Shown here piece after piece: positions 23,641 through 35,676 of a DNA stretch of 64,000 bases (its first letter is position 1; each line of letters starts with the position of its first letter). The DNA comes from Cryptomeria japonica (taxonomy: Eukaryota; Streptophyta; Pinopsida; Cupressales; Cupressaceae): contig NC_081410.1 in NCBI RefSeq assembly GCF_030272615.1, positions 114,079,933-114,143,932 of the forward strand, in the 5' to 3' direction. The position numbers were made by a program, and so were the translations under genes. The notes under the pieces are model-generated. The model had not been told where the DNA came from. It saw only the letters and a program-made list of their open reading frames with translations, and did no database searches.

Positions 23641-24110
23641 CTACCCTAAGGAGTGCTACTGAGATGAGATCTTTTCATGGTATTTCTAGTTTTTATAAAA
23701 AAAATTATCAAGAATTTCAGTAGTATTTGTGCACCCCTAATTGAAACAATGAGAAGGGATAAAAAGGAGTTTAAGTGAACTATAGGAGAAACAAACAATT
23801 TTGACATGTTAAAGAAGGAAGTCACAGAGCAACCTATTTTGGCACATCTATATTTTAATAAGGTATTTCAAGTAGATTGTAATGTTAGTGGCAATGCTAT
23901 ACAAGAAGTGTTAAGTCAAGAAGGTAAACCCATTGATTATTTTAGTGAAAAGTTGAAAGATGCCAAGAGAAAATATTTTGTTTATGATCAAGAGTTTTAT
24001 GCTATAGTACAAGCAATGAAGAAATAAAAGAATTGTATTTTTCTAAAAGAGCATTTTGTTTACTAATTGTCAAGCTTTATAATAAGACATTTGAAATTGA
24101 TTGTGTTTTT
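23641..24110 (+). pseudogene. Chromovirus RNase H
   Basis: The open part (23806-24027) reads QPILAHLYFNKVFQVDCNVS and GKPIDYFSEKLKDAKRKY, the gypsy RNase H core; the catalytic Asp region FQVDCN is present. The following segment (FVLKHR near 24130) is broken by stops. It normally degrades the RNA template after first-strand synthesis. Confidence 0.85.
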
Positions 24111-24369
24111 GCAGAGTTACACTTTTGTTTTGAAACATAGGATGGAAGGTCTAACAGAGTTATATATGACTTGAGTAAAAGGCATGATTTGTTGATAAAG
24201 ATGCAAATCAAAGTCATTGGGTTCAATGAGCTCATGCGTATCCTGTAGATCCTTATTTGGAGATGCTTGGAGAGCTTGCATGGAGCCTATTACTTTATAC
24301 AAGACTAGGTCATTAGATTTTATAATTGAATATAGTATGTTATCAATGGAAGTTAGTTATGCATTCCAA

Positions 24370-25600
24370 TGAGTTCCCTGAGGGAGGACCTAAAGCATAG
24401 TGGAGAATTGGATGGACACTTTGGTCAAGATAGGACAATTTCTCTTATTAGTAAGCATTATTATGGACCATATTTGTAGTAGGATGTAAATAAGTTTGTG
24501 CATAATTGAATAGTATGTCAAATGGAGAAAGGAACAAGTTGGAAAATAGGGTTATATTAGTGATTATACTAGAGAGGCCATGGGAGGATATTAGTATGAA
24601 TTTTTTTCTTGGTTTACCAAGGACTCATAGATTATATTATACCACTTTTGTGGTAGGGGACAGAATCTTGAAGATGACACATTTTATACCTTGTAAGAAG
24701 ATTAATGATGTTGTTCATGTATTGTAGAATTATTTTTTAGGGAGGTGGTGAGACTATATGGTCTACCAAAGAGAACAGTTTAAAATCAAGATATCAATTT
24801 TATTGGGTATTTTTGGAGGACATTGCGGTATAAGTTGAAGGCATATTTGAATTTTAGTTCTATACACCATCCATAGACTAATGTGTAGAGAGAAGTGGTA
24901 AACATGAGTTTGAGTAACCTATTGAGATACTTAGTAGAAGATAATCCCAAGTGATGGGATTTGATTTTACCATAGGTAGAATTTCCTTACAACAATTATT
25001 TAAATAGGAGCACTAGAACATCACTATTACATATTGTATATGGAAATAAGCCTATAAATGTTACAGAGTGAAGGAAGACGAATAAGGAGAAAAGAGTAGT
25101 GATGAAGCTAAAGACTTTGTGGAGCACCTAAAGAATTTGCATGAAGAGGTGAGAAAGCATATTTAAAAGATGAATATTCAATACAAGGCTAAGGCAGATC
25201 AAAAGAAGAGATATAATGAATTAAGTTGAAGATGAAGAAGTTTGTGCCACGCAGAATCCTAAAGAAGTGTGACTGGTGAAATTATTATGAGGTAGAGTTG
25301 GCAAGAAGACTTAACATTTTGCCAATTTTTAATATTTTAGATTTGACAAGAGTATCACAAAAGGGGTATTGAAGATGAAATAGTAGAAGCACAGTGGAAT
25401 ATTACAGTATCTTCTTCAAGAAAGGAGGAGACAAAAGATACCTTGGATAGTATTGTTGGTAAGAGCACAAGGAACATACAATATGATGAGTATCTATTTA
25501 AATGGAGAGGAAAGAGTTATCAAAAATTTATCATGGTTATTGAAGGTAGAGGTTGATTGTCTTGGTTTTCCTTAGAACACCTAAGATGTGAAAAGTTCAC
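24370..25600 (+). pseudogene. Chromovirus integrase and chromodomain
   Basis: In order: the HHCC zinc-binding region (GHFGQDRT near 24418, then a knuckle around 24505-24520), and the catalytic core starting RPWEDISMNFFLGLPRTHRL (24575), where the first catalytic Asp lies in the EDIS stretch. Fragments of the second acidic site (NQDINFIGYFWR near 24785) and the third (VNMSLSNLLRYL near 24900) follow. A chromodomain-like end lies at about 25440-25560 (YDEYLFKWRGKSY). Chromodomains direct integration to chromatin. Stops are frequent throughout. Confidence 0.8.
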
Positions 25601-25642
25601 TTCTTAAATTACCTTTGGTGTCTAATAAAGGAGTGTCTAGGG

Positions 25643-25975
25643 TGTAAGACAAATATTGCATCACCCAAAAATAATATTTAGTTTCTTAATAAGGGATAAA
25701 ATGGCAAGGTTACTATTTTAGTAAGTTGGTAGTTTTGCACAAAATCTTACACAAGCCTCTAGAATGGTGGAATGAAGCCAATGGTGAAAGAATCGTCCCA
25801 ATATCTTGTGGAGATATTCCAGTTTTCCCAGAAAAAAAATTCCAATACAATTTTGAGGGCCTTAGAAGCCTCAAATGGGCTTAAAAGTTGAACAATTTGG
25901 CATCAGCCCTACTTACCACTATAGGTATCTTCACAAGATATCCAATGGGATATGATGATTAAATATTTGACAGTA
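25643..25975 (+). repeat. Chromovirus 3' LTR, truncated
   Basis: It starts TGTAAGACAAATATTGCATC after the purine stretch aaaggagtgtctaggg and aligns to 16108-16460 up to atatgatgattaaatat. Beyond that the sequence switches to the R1 repeat. Confidence 0.8.
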
Positions 25976-27233
25976 ATTACATAAAAAATATTATGGTCAT
26001 CACAAACATTATGACCTAAATCATCTAAATTAAGAGTCTTTTTTTTAGACATTAGTCTTAAGGTATCGAAGACTTTGATTTTTGTTTCAAAGGCTAGCAT
26101 ATAGCTTTGAGGGCATATACATCATTGTATTTCAAGTATCATCAGTATTATAGATCTTTGGCATCAAAGATATTATCTGATTTTATTTTTCCACTGATGT
26201 GAACCCTAGTCGTGTCTTGCTAAACAAATGTTAGGGCATTGTAGGTATTCATCGGAATAGACAGCAGCGAATGGAGGTGATTAGGGCACAACAAGTGCTA
26301 AGTTTCATTTTTTTGAAGGAAGGAAATAGATGGCACTTACCAGAATCATGTTCTTTTGTGACTTTTCTTGGTAGTTACTAGAATCATGTGGTTTGAGACT
26401 TTGATTGGTATTTACCAATGAATGGATGAGAATGGTTTCATAGTGACTTTAGCTACGGTAATCTTGTTCCTAATCTTTTTGTTCATTGTGACATAATTGG
26501 GTTTATTTTCTATTAATCATGATTACAATCCATGTTAGGCTCGATTTCTTGGCAACCATAGTAGTCGATTCTGCTTATTTCACGGTTACTTAGTTTTGGT
26601 TCTTGATTAAACCCTAGTTGGGGTAAACATATTGCTTTTGAAATCATAGTTCAAGTTTTCTAATCTATGGTAAATTTATTTATACCTATGTGGGTTTGTG
26701 TATGATGATTTGAGGGTTTAGTTACTTTAACCTGAGTATGAGGAGTTTTGTATACTACAATTCAAAATGGGTCACCATGTATTCAGTTAAGGGTTTCACC
26801 TGTGCGGTTATTAGTATTGCATATCTCTATTACATTATCATGCATGTTTTCGTTACAACATCTTTACTATCTTAAACTAGATTCTGGTGTGTTGAACAAA
26901 ACAAAAGACTATCTTTTTGTTATGTGTTAAGAGATCTATAGGACAGTTATGAAGATGGTTCTCTTTCAAAAATAGAGAACACTATTTATGTATCATATCG
27001 AAGGCTTTCAATGAGGTGTGTAATTGTATCAAAAAGAGACATCATTCTTGATTATACCCTTTGTAAGAGTTATTGGCTTACAACGATTCAATTATATGAT
27101 CATTTTGTTGTGTATATCAGCATATTGTGAATATTATAAGGCACTTGCAGTATAAAAATTCACTATGTTATACCATTGTGTATACTTAACATATGCATAA
27201 TGATATAGCATAAGTGAATAGTTGAGATGTATT
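25976..27233 (+). repeat. R1 repeat, left copy, part 1
   Basis: This matches, in opposite orientation, the text at about 51250-52530: for example cttaagactaatgtct and gagggcatatacatcattgt occur as complements there. R1 on the right is the LTR of a minus-strand copia-like element. This copy begins abruptly inside the chromovirus LTR with no clear TG end, so it is probably truncated. No gene is supported. Confidence 0.75.
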
Positions 27234-28871
27234 TTGGTCCCTATTGGTGACTGAGAGGGGGGGGTGAATCAGTTACCTACCGATTTTACAGAATTAAAAT
27301 CTTACTCAAATCTGCACTAACTTAATATTCATCAATACAAACAGTTATTGTAGGAGAGCATGCATGCATGAAAAGAAGCACAATAACACCAATAATTATC
27401 TTGTGGAAACCCAAATGGGAGAAAACCACAGTGTGAGTTAATGCTCACAAAATTTGTACTCTTCTAGAGCACGCTTTGTAAGGAGCCATCCTTGTTAAGA
27501 GATTACAAAGACACTATTAGGTGCCACCCGGTTAAGGGATTTTCTTTAAGGCATGTTAGTGCCTTTACCTTGTTAGAGGTATCCTTGTCAAAGGACTTAG
27601 GATCATCAATTAAGATGTCGCCCGGTTAAGGGATTTTACAAAGGGACCTGTTAAAGTCCACCCAATTAAGGGATTTTGAGTTGCAATGGTTAGAAAGAAA
27701 CGTGAAGTTGGTCTGCTAGAATAGCTATTGATAGCTTGATCAGATCATAATGAAACTCATACTCTATCTGCACCAGTTATGTCTGCTCTACACTACACTG
27801 GTTCTCTACTCATACCCTAAGCTCTGCACTCTGTTGGTCCTCTGCTCATACCCTGGGCTCTGCACTCTGTCAGTCTACTTCACACGCACTTTGCTCTGCT
27901 AAATCACTTAGCACTTCCTCACTCTTCACTCTACACTTTGGATCGCCTCTCACAGGATTTGCACTTTGCAAATTTTTCGATCAATCATTTTAGTTTTTGC
28001 CAAAACCTTTATACCATATTTTACCAACACATACCCATTGATTCCTCACTCAGTTTACACTTAACACTCGATAGATTTGAAATTCAAATCTTCCCGCACT
28101 CTCTCTATGTGCTCTCCATCAATCTCGCCAGCAACTCATCCTTGACTGTCTCTGCAAATCATTATTTCACCAACCTCTGGGTCATGTTTTGTCTTTTTAA
28201 TGTGAACCAAAAAATCCACACAAATCTCACCTTAACTGATTGTTAACTGTTGTAGACTTCACTATCCATTTGTTTGATGATATCTCACAATGACTGACTC
28301 ACCTTTGGTCATCGCATCCAGCTTACCGATAATTGCTCCGAGATTCCTAATGGATATCATCCTTCAACCTGTATCGTCGATTCACCTGTGTAACTCTGTT
28401 ATCTTCTGCCAGCGGTCACTTATCACTAAGAAGACTGGTCACTTGTATGTCCAGAGAGATCTGGTCATGCATAAGACTACTAAACTTTAGTCTGAGTCAA
28501 CTCTTGTGACCGCACCATCATGTCAACTACTTCTTATGGTGACTGCTTCTTTATCCAGTGGGAGTCTTGTTCTTTCTTATCCAAACATCCTTCAGCATAT
28601 CGGTTGCTAGTTGACGCTAACTCACTTGTCAGTTGGAAACAATGCACTGCCAGCATATCCTATACTGGTTTGCAATCCTTGCACAAGTCAACACTAACTT
28701 GTGTACTGGTGACTCCAAAGGTCTTTGTGGTGAAAGACATTTCCTCACTTACCAGTGAATATCAAAGACATCTCATTAAGTATGTAACAATAATAGTATT
28801 ACACAAACATTTCTTATATCGGTAACCATCCTATACCAGTTGACACCAATGACTATCACAATGCCAATAAT
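27234..28871 (-). repeat. Solo LTR (1638 bp), copia type
   Basis: The insertion splits R1 and is flanked by GTATT on both sides (27229-27233 and 28872-28876). The uninterrupted R1 text is present once on the right (agatgtattgtacatttgc, as complement). It carries the copia LTR hallmarks of this window: gactgagagggggggtgaat near 27250, a gtggaaacccaaatggga block near 27401, and cccggttaagggatttt repeats. No PBS, polypurine tract or coding sequence is present. The minus strand is inferred as sense because the G-rich block sits next to the PBS side in intact relatives. Confidence 0.8.
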
Positions 28872-28941
28872 GTATTATACATTTGCTTCTGAATCTCAAA
28901 GTTATGTGAAATCAGAAGATGTTATGCATTGAAACAGATAT
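28872..28941 (+). repeat. R1 repeat, left copy, part 2
   Basis: Seventy bases between two insertions that match the R1 text at about 51205-51250 in opposite orientation. Confidence 0.75.
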
Positions 28942-30088
28942 TGTTGGAATCAGGGAACACTAAGAGAGGGGGTGAATCAGTGTTCCACAAATTTTAAACT
29001 TGTTATTCTAATTCTTTAACCACCAAATGCATAAGAAAGAATGTAAAGTGCAACAACATAAAAAAAATAACCATGCAACCATAACACCAGTATTTTTACT
29101 TGGAAACCCAAAAGGGAAAAACCACATTGATATTTGAACCCACAATATTATTCCACTATTGCTAGTAGCAAAACAATATTACATAAGGGGAATGCACTTG
29201 CATTTCGGCACACTGCCTATAGCTCACTGCTCAAGTTACAAAAACAAGGCAACAACCCTGGAGGAAGCCTCACTGCCTTACAAGAGATTACAAACTGATT
29301 TCAATAAGTAGTGAGCTGAAAAATAGCATTTGATTATGCCAAAAATTAGCTTCAGTTAAGTGCAAAATGATTCCCTACAACTGATCTGCTTGTCTGCTCT
29401 GTGTTGCTCTGCAACTGCTTACTGGATAAACCAAGATCAAGATGCACATGTGAAACTGCAATCAATCACATCAAAATGATCTATCATGCCATAAATCATT
29501 CCAAATGCATTATCCAAATCAATCTTATATATCCGGACTAGAGAAATTAATCTCTCACAAGTCGGCTTCAGAAAATATCAAAAATGAAGCGTGTAACTGC
29601 AAGTTGGCTTAGATCTATTACCGAACCATATTCTAGACCCAAAATATAAAATCACATACTTTCTATATGTCTCAAATATCGCTCCAAACAAATTTCCAAT
29701 CACCAAAATCAACAAAAAGAATCCGAACAAATGATACACCACCAAACATGAAGAATACTCTACTTTACTGCTCTATTGGATATTGTATCTTCAAATAGGT
29801 ATATGAATTAACACTAGAGGGTTAATTATAGTGAAAAAAATGCTTCATATAAACAACCAACTAATTATTGATCACCAAAACCAAAACCTACTTCACCGGA
29901 AATGATAAAACTATATATAGAACTGCACTAAAGATCCTTCATCCAGGAATACTTTATCCAAGACATCCGGTTAGCCAAAACTTCATACCGAATCAGATCA
30001 AGAGGCTAAGTTGTCATCAATGACAACTCCTAATAATATGCAAGCATAAGGAACCACCAATCTTCACAGACAATCACTAGGACATCAA
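28942..30088 (-). repeat. 3' LTR of the 28942-35231 element
   Basis: It aligns along its length with 34082-35231. The outer eight bases on the PPT side (TGTTGGCA in the right copy) are missing, so the polypurine tract abuts the TTTGATGTC stretch directly. Confidence 0.85.
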
Positions 30089-30102
30089 ACTCCCCCTTTG
30101 GC
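30089..30102 (-). promoter_or_regulatory. Polypurine tract of the 28942-35231 element
   Basis: The minus strand reads CCAAAGGGGGAGT just before the 3' LTR. The same tract precedes the LTR ending at 58617. Confidence 0.8.
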
Positions 30103-30483
30103 ATTGATGGCAACATAGGTGAAAAAATATAAGTATCCCAAAATCTGCAAAACACCAAAAATCTGAATTTTGTACACTCAATCTGACTGACTCCCCCTGA
30201 ACTGTTTTCTTCATTTTTCACTGCTCACTCTCTCTCCCCCTTTGACATCAATGGAAAAGGGAAGTAATCCACCAAAACTTATGTACAAAAGAATGAATGA
30301 ATGAAATTGTTTACATTAACTTAAAGATGTCAAAGTAAGTCACCTTCAGGGATCCAAATACTAGTTCCATCCTCTTAGGAAACACTCCAAAACACTTATT
30401 AGGGCACTGTACATGAATGCATGAACCTCAAGACTTTGAAGATTAGATGGCACCAGTTTACCTAAGGTACTGATTGGATCCTA

Positions 30484-32505
30484 TTATGCTCCCAACAAGG
30501 TATCTATCTGGGGAGTTATCAAACTTCTCAGATCTCCCACTCTGCTCAAAATTTTCTCCTTGTCCCGATTTAAACTCTTTATTTTATCAATGAGTTCAAA
30601 AATTTGTGCCTCAAGGGTACTCAAAAAGACCAATTGAGGTGCAAAATATTGACCGATACTGGATAACTTACCCTTGAGATATTTTATCTGTCGATCAATG
30701 TCTGTAGTAAATTTAAGCAAAAAAAACCATGATTTGAAATTTTCCCCACCTTCATCTAATGCCTCTTCTATATTCTTCATTGCAATCTTAAGGATCTCTC
30801 TATCTCTCTCAAATTCTTTCAACTTTTCTTGCAATCTCATCTCATTAAATCTCTTATGTGCAGATTCATCTACAACCTTCTCTAGAGATACAAAATGAGT
30901 GTTAACAGCATTTAATAAGTTCTTAAGCTTTCCAGATGGAGAAGCACCAAAATCTTGACTGAAACTAGATAGAAGCTTTTCCAAAACCTCAGTTGCAAGA
31001 GAGATGACCTCTTTATCTTCAGACCGATATTTCAACAGGTATTCACTTGCCTTAATCTGAGCTTGGGCTTGGGTGGAGGTACCGGTTTCTTCACTTTAGA
31101 GACAGGTGCAGATCTGCTAGGCTTAGCTTTGGGCTTCTTAGAAGAGGAGGACATCAGTTTAGGTTGTGATTTGATCACATCCTTTTCCTTTAGAATAATC
31201 TGAGCTCTAGCCCTCTCCATAACTTCCTTAGCCAATCCCATCTTCTTCCTTCCTGATTTTCCTCTTTCTATTGGCATCAGTGAACTACTTGTGTAGGCTT
31301 AAGTCCTTCTCCTTAAAGGTACCTAATCTTTCTTCCTTAGGATCTATAGGTTGGCTCAATAGATGTTGAGCATATGCTTCAAGCATAACTGAATTAACTT
31401 CATACCCCATGGGCATGATCCAAAATATCCTTGGCTCAACCACTTCCATATGGCATAGATCATTATCAACCATGAAGCAAATTGTTCGCTCATACTTCTC
31501 TACAATATCCTTAGGGAATCTTTCTCGAGCTTTCATGGAGGCCTGAAATGTCTTGAAATAGCCCCATAATGTGAATATTCTCATTTTACCATCACCTATT
31601 CCCCACAACCCTTTCTTAATCTACATTGCCATTAGTCTATCATAGGCCCATTGGACCTTTCCTTTTATGATGGGGATCTCATTTAACAAATATAATGCCA
31701 AACACATAAGAAGAGACCCATACTTGAAAGTGTGTTTCTTGTCCTATTTAATCCTCTTCAAGTTACTTATCAATTCATTCAGAAGGACTATGCATGGATC
31801 ATACCTCTTATCTTCCTTAAGCATCTGGTATGCTGAAAATATTGCAGTCCCAGAGAATGAATTTTGTCTTCTTGATTGATAGACTTTATAACCAACCACC
31901 ATTGATGCAAATTGGACATCATGCTCCAATATGTCACTGATAATCATTACTCTATTGTCAAAACTCAGATCGATAGTGTCTATTACAGTGTTTTTTGATA
32001 CCTTTCTCAGTCTAGATACTTCACCGGTTGCACCCAGGCATGTCACAGCTTGAATTATGTGCTTAGTGATATTATAGGACCTTTCTATCCAAATGAACTC
32101 ATCATGGACTCGGTTGAGGATGTACTAGATCCATTTTGCTTCATCAAATAACAAGAAATGGATGAACTACGCAAAACCCTTGTCTTGAAGATTATGATAT
32201 TCCAATTTAAGGTTCCCCAAGTTGTCCGCCAAATGTTTGTTGTACAGGGAAAACATATTAGCACACCCAAGCTCCTCAAGGTCACAATGGATGTATGCCC
32301 TGATATCCTCGTTGTGAATAACATCATAGGGTAATGAAGAAAAATCTCCTTTTGGATCACCTTTAACAGACTTGAAGGGGTGTCTCTTAAAAATGGGTCT
32401 ATCCCTTACCTTAATCTCAACAACCAATGGGGTAGCAATTTTGAATGTTGATGCCATTTTGAAAAGGGATAGCTTCATGAAACAAATAAATACCTTTTGA
32501 TTCAA
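30484..32505 (-). pseudogene. Unidentified long frame in place of pol
   Basis: Four open segments (32505-32167, 32046-31744, 31608-31285, 31035-30484) lie in one frame and read as one protein of roughly 650 residues. It likely starts at MASTFKIATP (32457). A fifth segment (31277-31032), basic and Ser/Pro/Lys-rich, lies in another frame between two compensating shifts. Five in-frame stops separate the segments, all TAG. The N-terminal two thirds look globular, with conserved-looking Trp, Cys and Tyr; the C-terminal 180 residues are mostly helical, with a likely coiled coil. I recognise no protease, integrase, RT, envelope or transposase motif. It may be an element-borne accessory protein or a captured host gene. 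Coding seems real because one frame persists over 2 kb. Confidence 0.7.
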
Positions 32506-32856
32506 CTAGGCACAAGTAGTCAGTTTTGGACCGCTACAAGATCGATTTAGATCGTCAAATGTGTTCTCTTCACTGCATTGCTCTTTTCTCTTGATCAAAT
32601 TGTAAAAATTAAACCTTTGAAATGTCTTTTTAACCTCTGAAAACATAATTTTGTGTTGTAATAAATGCTTCAACCGGCTACCTTGATTTTCATGAAATTG
32701 CTTACCGAAGCATCAAATCTCCATCATATATTCTGGATAGCATCTGCATACATGATTTAAACCTTCTGAAACCTTCTGGAATCAGTTACAGATCACCAAA
32801 GAGGGGGTTATATGAATCTACATGTAAAACTCCCCCTAAGGCCAAAAATCCCTAGT
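32506..32856 (-). other. Spacer between gag and the unidentified frame
   Basis: No gene is supported. A purine-rich stretch on the minus strand near 32830-32845 (complement of actccccctaaggc) resembles an internal polypurine tract. Confidence 0.5.
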
Positions 32857-34060
32857 TACCAGATGAGGCTCCATCATCGAATTCAGGTGACGAGCCATTC
32901 TGCACATTGGAATCTTCTTTCTTAACCCACATATTCTTATGTTGATCTCTGATTTCCTCTACTTTTTCTTTACCTTTCTGATCTAATTTGTTCTTGTTTA
33001 CCGGATCATTATTCTTGCTTTTGCAATGTTTTGCAATGTGACCTTGTTTGTTGCATGCATGGAAAACAACATTTCTCTACGTAGGTCTGAAATTCATCTG
33101 ATTTGGTCTCATTTTGCATTAGTTAGAGATATGTCCAAACATCCCAAGAGCGTAACATCCCTTGTTTTGAAAATTATTCATTACTGCTCTGCACATGTTT
33201 GACTTGTGACCAAAATTGTTGCATATGAAACACCGACCGGTGTAGGACCAAAGTTCACATTATTCATTCCATTATTCATCCTACTTCTGCATTGATTTTC
33301 CATATGACCAAATTTATTGCAAGTGAAACATCTATTGTTGAATTTATAAGCATTAGGTTGTCTTACCAGATGATTCTTTCTCTTTTGATGATTAGGATTT
33401 GCATTGCTTTGTCCAGAATCAGAGGATTCTCCTTACTCATATCCAAGTCCTCTCATGTATTTTCCATGTCTCTGACTATCGAGCATCTCATCAAGCCTTG
33501 TTGAGCGAGTATTAAATTTGTCTTTGTATTCATTTGCAGTAGCAAGTTCATCTCTTAAGACAACAATTTGTCTTTCAAGTTCTTGTCCATCATTCCTTAA
33601 TTGCATCAACTCAAGCTTCAACTAATCATTCTCATAGGTAAGTCTGTAGCATTCATTTGATCTATCTTTCAATGATTGAGTCAATTTTTCTTCATTCTTC
33701 TTCCAGTATTCAATCTCCTTAGTCAACTTCATCACAATGGATTGCATCTCATTCTTCAATATAGTATTCTCTCTAGCAATCTTTTCACATTCATCAGTTT
33801 TGCTTTGGTCTTCAATGCTTTGCTCTTTTTCTCAAGGTTTAGCTTATCCATCGGCTCTTTCCTCTTGTCTCTTGAAGTGTTGACTTGTTCTCTCAAATAT
33901 TTAATGAATTCTTCAGCTACATTCAAGTTTCTCTTTAAGGAACTTATTTCATTTCTTGTTGTATCAAGATCCTCAAGTGCCACACAAATCTATCTCTGTA
34001 AACCAGAATCCATTGCTTCAATCTCCCGAACCTTCCTCAAGCGGTTAGGCCTACTCAAAG
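32857..34060 (-). pseudogene. Copia-type gag with coiled coil and zinc knuckles
   Basis: Read across frame changes, the N-terminal half is a long coiled coil (33983-33756 and about 33800-33433, heptad-like Leu/Ile/Lys/Glu). It is followed by RLDEMLDSQRHGKYMRGLGY (about 33500-33440), a motif I know from plant copia gag proteins. Two CCHC-type knuckles follow: CFTCNKFGHMENQC near 33325-33285, and one near 33070-33030 that has lost its first Cys (FHACNKQGHIAKHC). The tail ends near 32860 after an acidic Ser-rich stretch. It is the RNA-binding structural protein of the particle. The plus-strand frame at 33676-34137 is its antisense shadow. Confidence 0.75.
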
Positions 34061-34067
34061 GAACTAG

Positions 34068-34079
34068 GCTCTATTACCA
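34068..34079 (-). promoter_or_regulatory. Primer binding site of the 28942-35231 element
   Basis: The minus strand reads TGGTAATAGAGC two bases inside the 5' LTR. It differs at two positions from the tRNA-Met site TGGTATCAGAGC seen at 42281 and 63005, which may have weakened priming or simply reflect decay. Confidence 0.75.
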
Positions 34080-34081
34080 AT

Positions 34082-35231
34082 TGTTGGAATTAGGGAACAC
34101 TGAGAGGGAGGGTGAACTAGTGTTCAACAAATTTTAAACGTGTTATTCTGATTCTTTAACCACTAGATGCATAACAAAAAAAGTAAAGTGCAACAACACA
34201 AAACAAATAATCATGCAACCATAACACCTGTATTTTTACATGGAAACCCCAAAGGAAAAAACCACGGTGAGATTTGAACCCACAATATTATTCCACTATG
34301 GCAAGTAGTAAAATAATATTACATAAGGGGAATGCACTTGCATTCAGGCACACTATCTAGAGCTCACAGCTCAAGTTACAAAAATAGGGCAACAACCCCA
34401 GAGGAAGGCTCGGTGCCTTACAAGTGATTACAAACTAATTACAATAAGTAGTGAACTGTGAAATAGCATCTGATTATGCCAAAAATCAGTTCTGGTTAAG
34501 TGCAAAATGATCCGCTGCAACTAATCTACTTATCTACTTTGTTCTGCTCTGCAATTGCTTATCGAATCAACCAAGATCAAGATGCGCACGTGAAACTGCA
34601 CTCAATCACTTCAAAACAATCTATCATGTCATACATCACCCCAAATGCATTATACAAATCAATCTTATATATCCAGATGCAAAATCAATCTCCCACAAGT
34701 TGGCTTCAAAAAATACCAAAAATGAAATGTCTAGCTGCAAGTCGGCTTAGATCTATTACCGAACCATATTCCGACCCAAAATACAAAATCACATGCTTCC
34801 TATAGGTCTCACATGTCACCCCAAATACATTTCCAATCACTGAAATCAACTTAAAGAATCTGGACACACGAGACCACCAAACATGAAGAATACTTTGCTT
34901 TACTGCTCTACTAGATACCAGATCTTCTAACAAGCACAGGAATTAACACTAGAGGGTGAATTGTCATGACAATCTTCTTCATATACCCAGCCAACTAATC
35001 ACTGATCACCGAAATCAAAACCTACTTCACCAAAAATGACAAAACTATATACCGAACTACACTGATAGTCCTTAATCCAAGCATACCTTATCCAAGACAT
35101 TTGGTTAGCCAAAACTTCACACCGGATCAAATCAAGAGGCTAAGTTGCCATCAATGACAACTCCTAAGAATATGCAAGCATCAAGAACCACCAATCTTCA
35201 CGGAGCATCACTGGAACATCAAATGCCAACA
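34082..35231 (-). repeat. 5' LTR of the 28942-35231 element (1150 bp)
   Basis: It begins TGTTGG and ends CCAACA, a perfect 6-bp inverted repeat at the ends, and is followed by the GATAT target duplication. Confidence 0.88.
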
Positions 35232-35610
35232 GATATGATACTCTGTGTATGAAATTTAAAATTGATTGAGAAATTTGTTGTGACTTCTAGTGAGGCGCAC
35301 TATTTTCCAGTGAGGCACATTATAAAACAACCAATGAGGCAATATAAAACAACAATTTATCAGATAAGCCAACGAGGCATTTTTGAGTGGATTTTATTCC
35401 CCATTAGGGTTTTCCACTTAGGATAATTTTTGTATTATGGATGTCTTTGATTTTTCATGTTCATTTACTTCATGTCTCACTTAGTTTATAAATTTGTCCA
35501 GAGTTTAATTGATTTGTATCCACTCATGAAAATGATGTGTTATAGCCTTGTGGTGTACTTTAATATTTGCACTATCAAAGTTATTAGTTATTCTTTTTTT
35601 CTATTATGAT
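35232..35610 (+). repeat. R1 repeat, left copy, part 3
   Basis: It continues R1 and matches 50969-51205 and then 40090-40242 in opposite orientation, for example tgatttttcatgttcattta. Several gcctcactgg-like short repeats occur here and in the right copy. The match ends at ctattatgatct. Confidence 0.8.
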
Positions 35611-35676
35611 CTTGTCCATCCAAAGAGTTCCCTAGGGGAGGACCTAAAGCATAGTAAAGAATTGGATGGACACAAT
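35611..35676. other. Fragment of chromovirus integrase region flanked by inverted repeats
   Basis: About 53 bases (gagttcccta...ggatggacac) match the chromovirus pol text at 24369-24422 with about five differences. The fragment is flanked by ttgtccatccaa and ttggatggac, which are complementary. It sits exactly where R1 stops. Confidence 0.65.

Larger units (their letters stand above)
16108..25975 (+). mobile_element. Decayed Reina-like chromovirus (Ty3/gypsy)
   Basis: Paired LTRs (16108-16864 and 25643-25975) enclose a gag, protease, RT, RNase H, integrase and chromodomain order. The pol text resembles Reina/Tekay-type plant chromoviruses. Every domain carries stops or frame changes, so the copy is dead. 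It is interrupted by a small hairpin insertion (18211-18480) and by a large LTR-like insertion (18568-22533); protease sequence resumes directly after the second. The 3' LTR is cut at about 25975, where the R1 repeat begins. Confidence 0.85.
28942..35231 (-). mobile_element. Complete copia-like element lacking pol (6290 bp)
   Basis: Direct repeats (28942-30088 and 34082-35231) begin TGTTGGAAT on the plus strand and bound the element; the right copy ends CCAACA. GATAT flanks it on both sides (28937-28941 and 35232-35236), a 5-bp target duplication. On the minus strand the order is LTR, PBS, coiled-coil and zinc-knuckle gag, a long unidentified frame, polypurine tract, LTR. No protease, integrase, RT or RNase H motif is seen in the 4 kb interior. 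It is therefore probably non-autonomous, and it carries a coding sequence unlike pol. Confidence 0.85.

Noticed and set aside
27938-28825. Three plus-strand frames of 66-102 codons
   Set aside because: They fall within a solo LTR, and no two homologous LTR copies here keep such a frame.
33676-34137. 153-codon plus-strand frame, apparently hydrophobic
   Set aside because: It is antisense to the coiled-coil gag on the minus strand; Lys/Glu-rich codons give Phe/Leu/Ser when read backwards.
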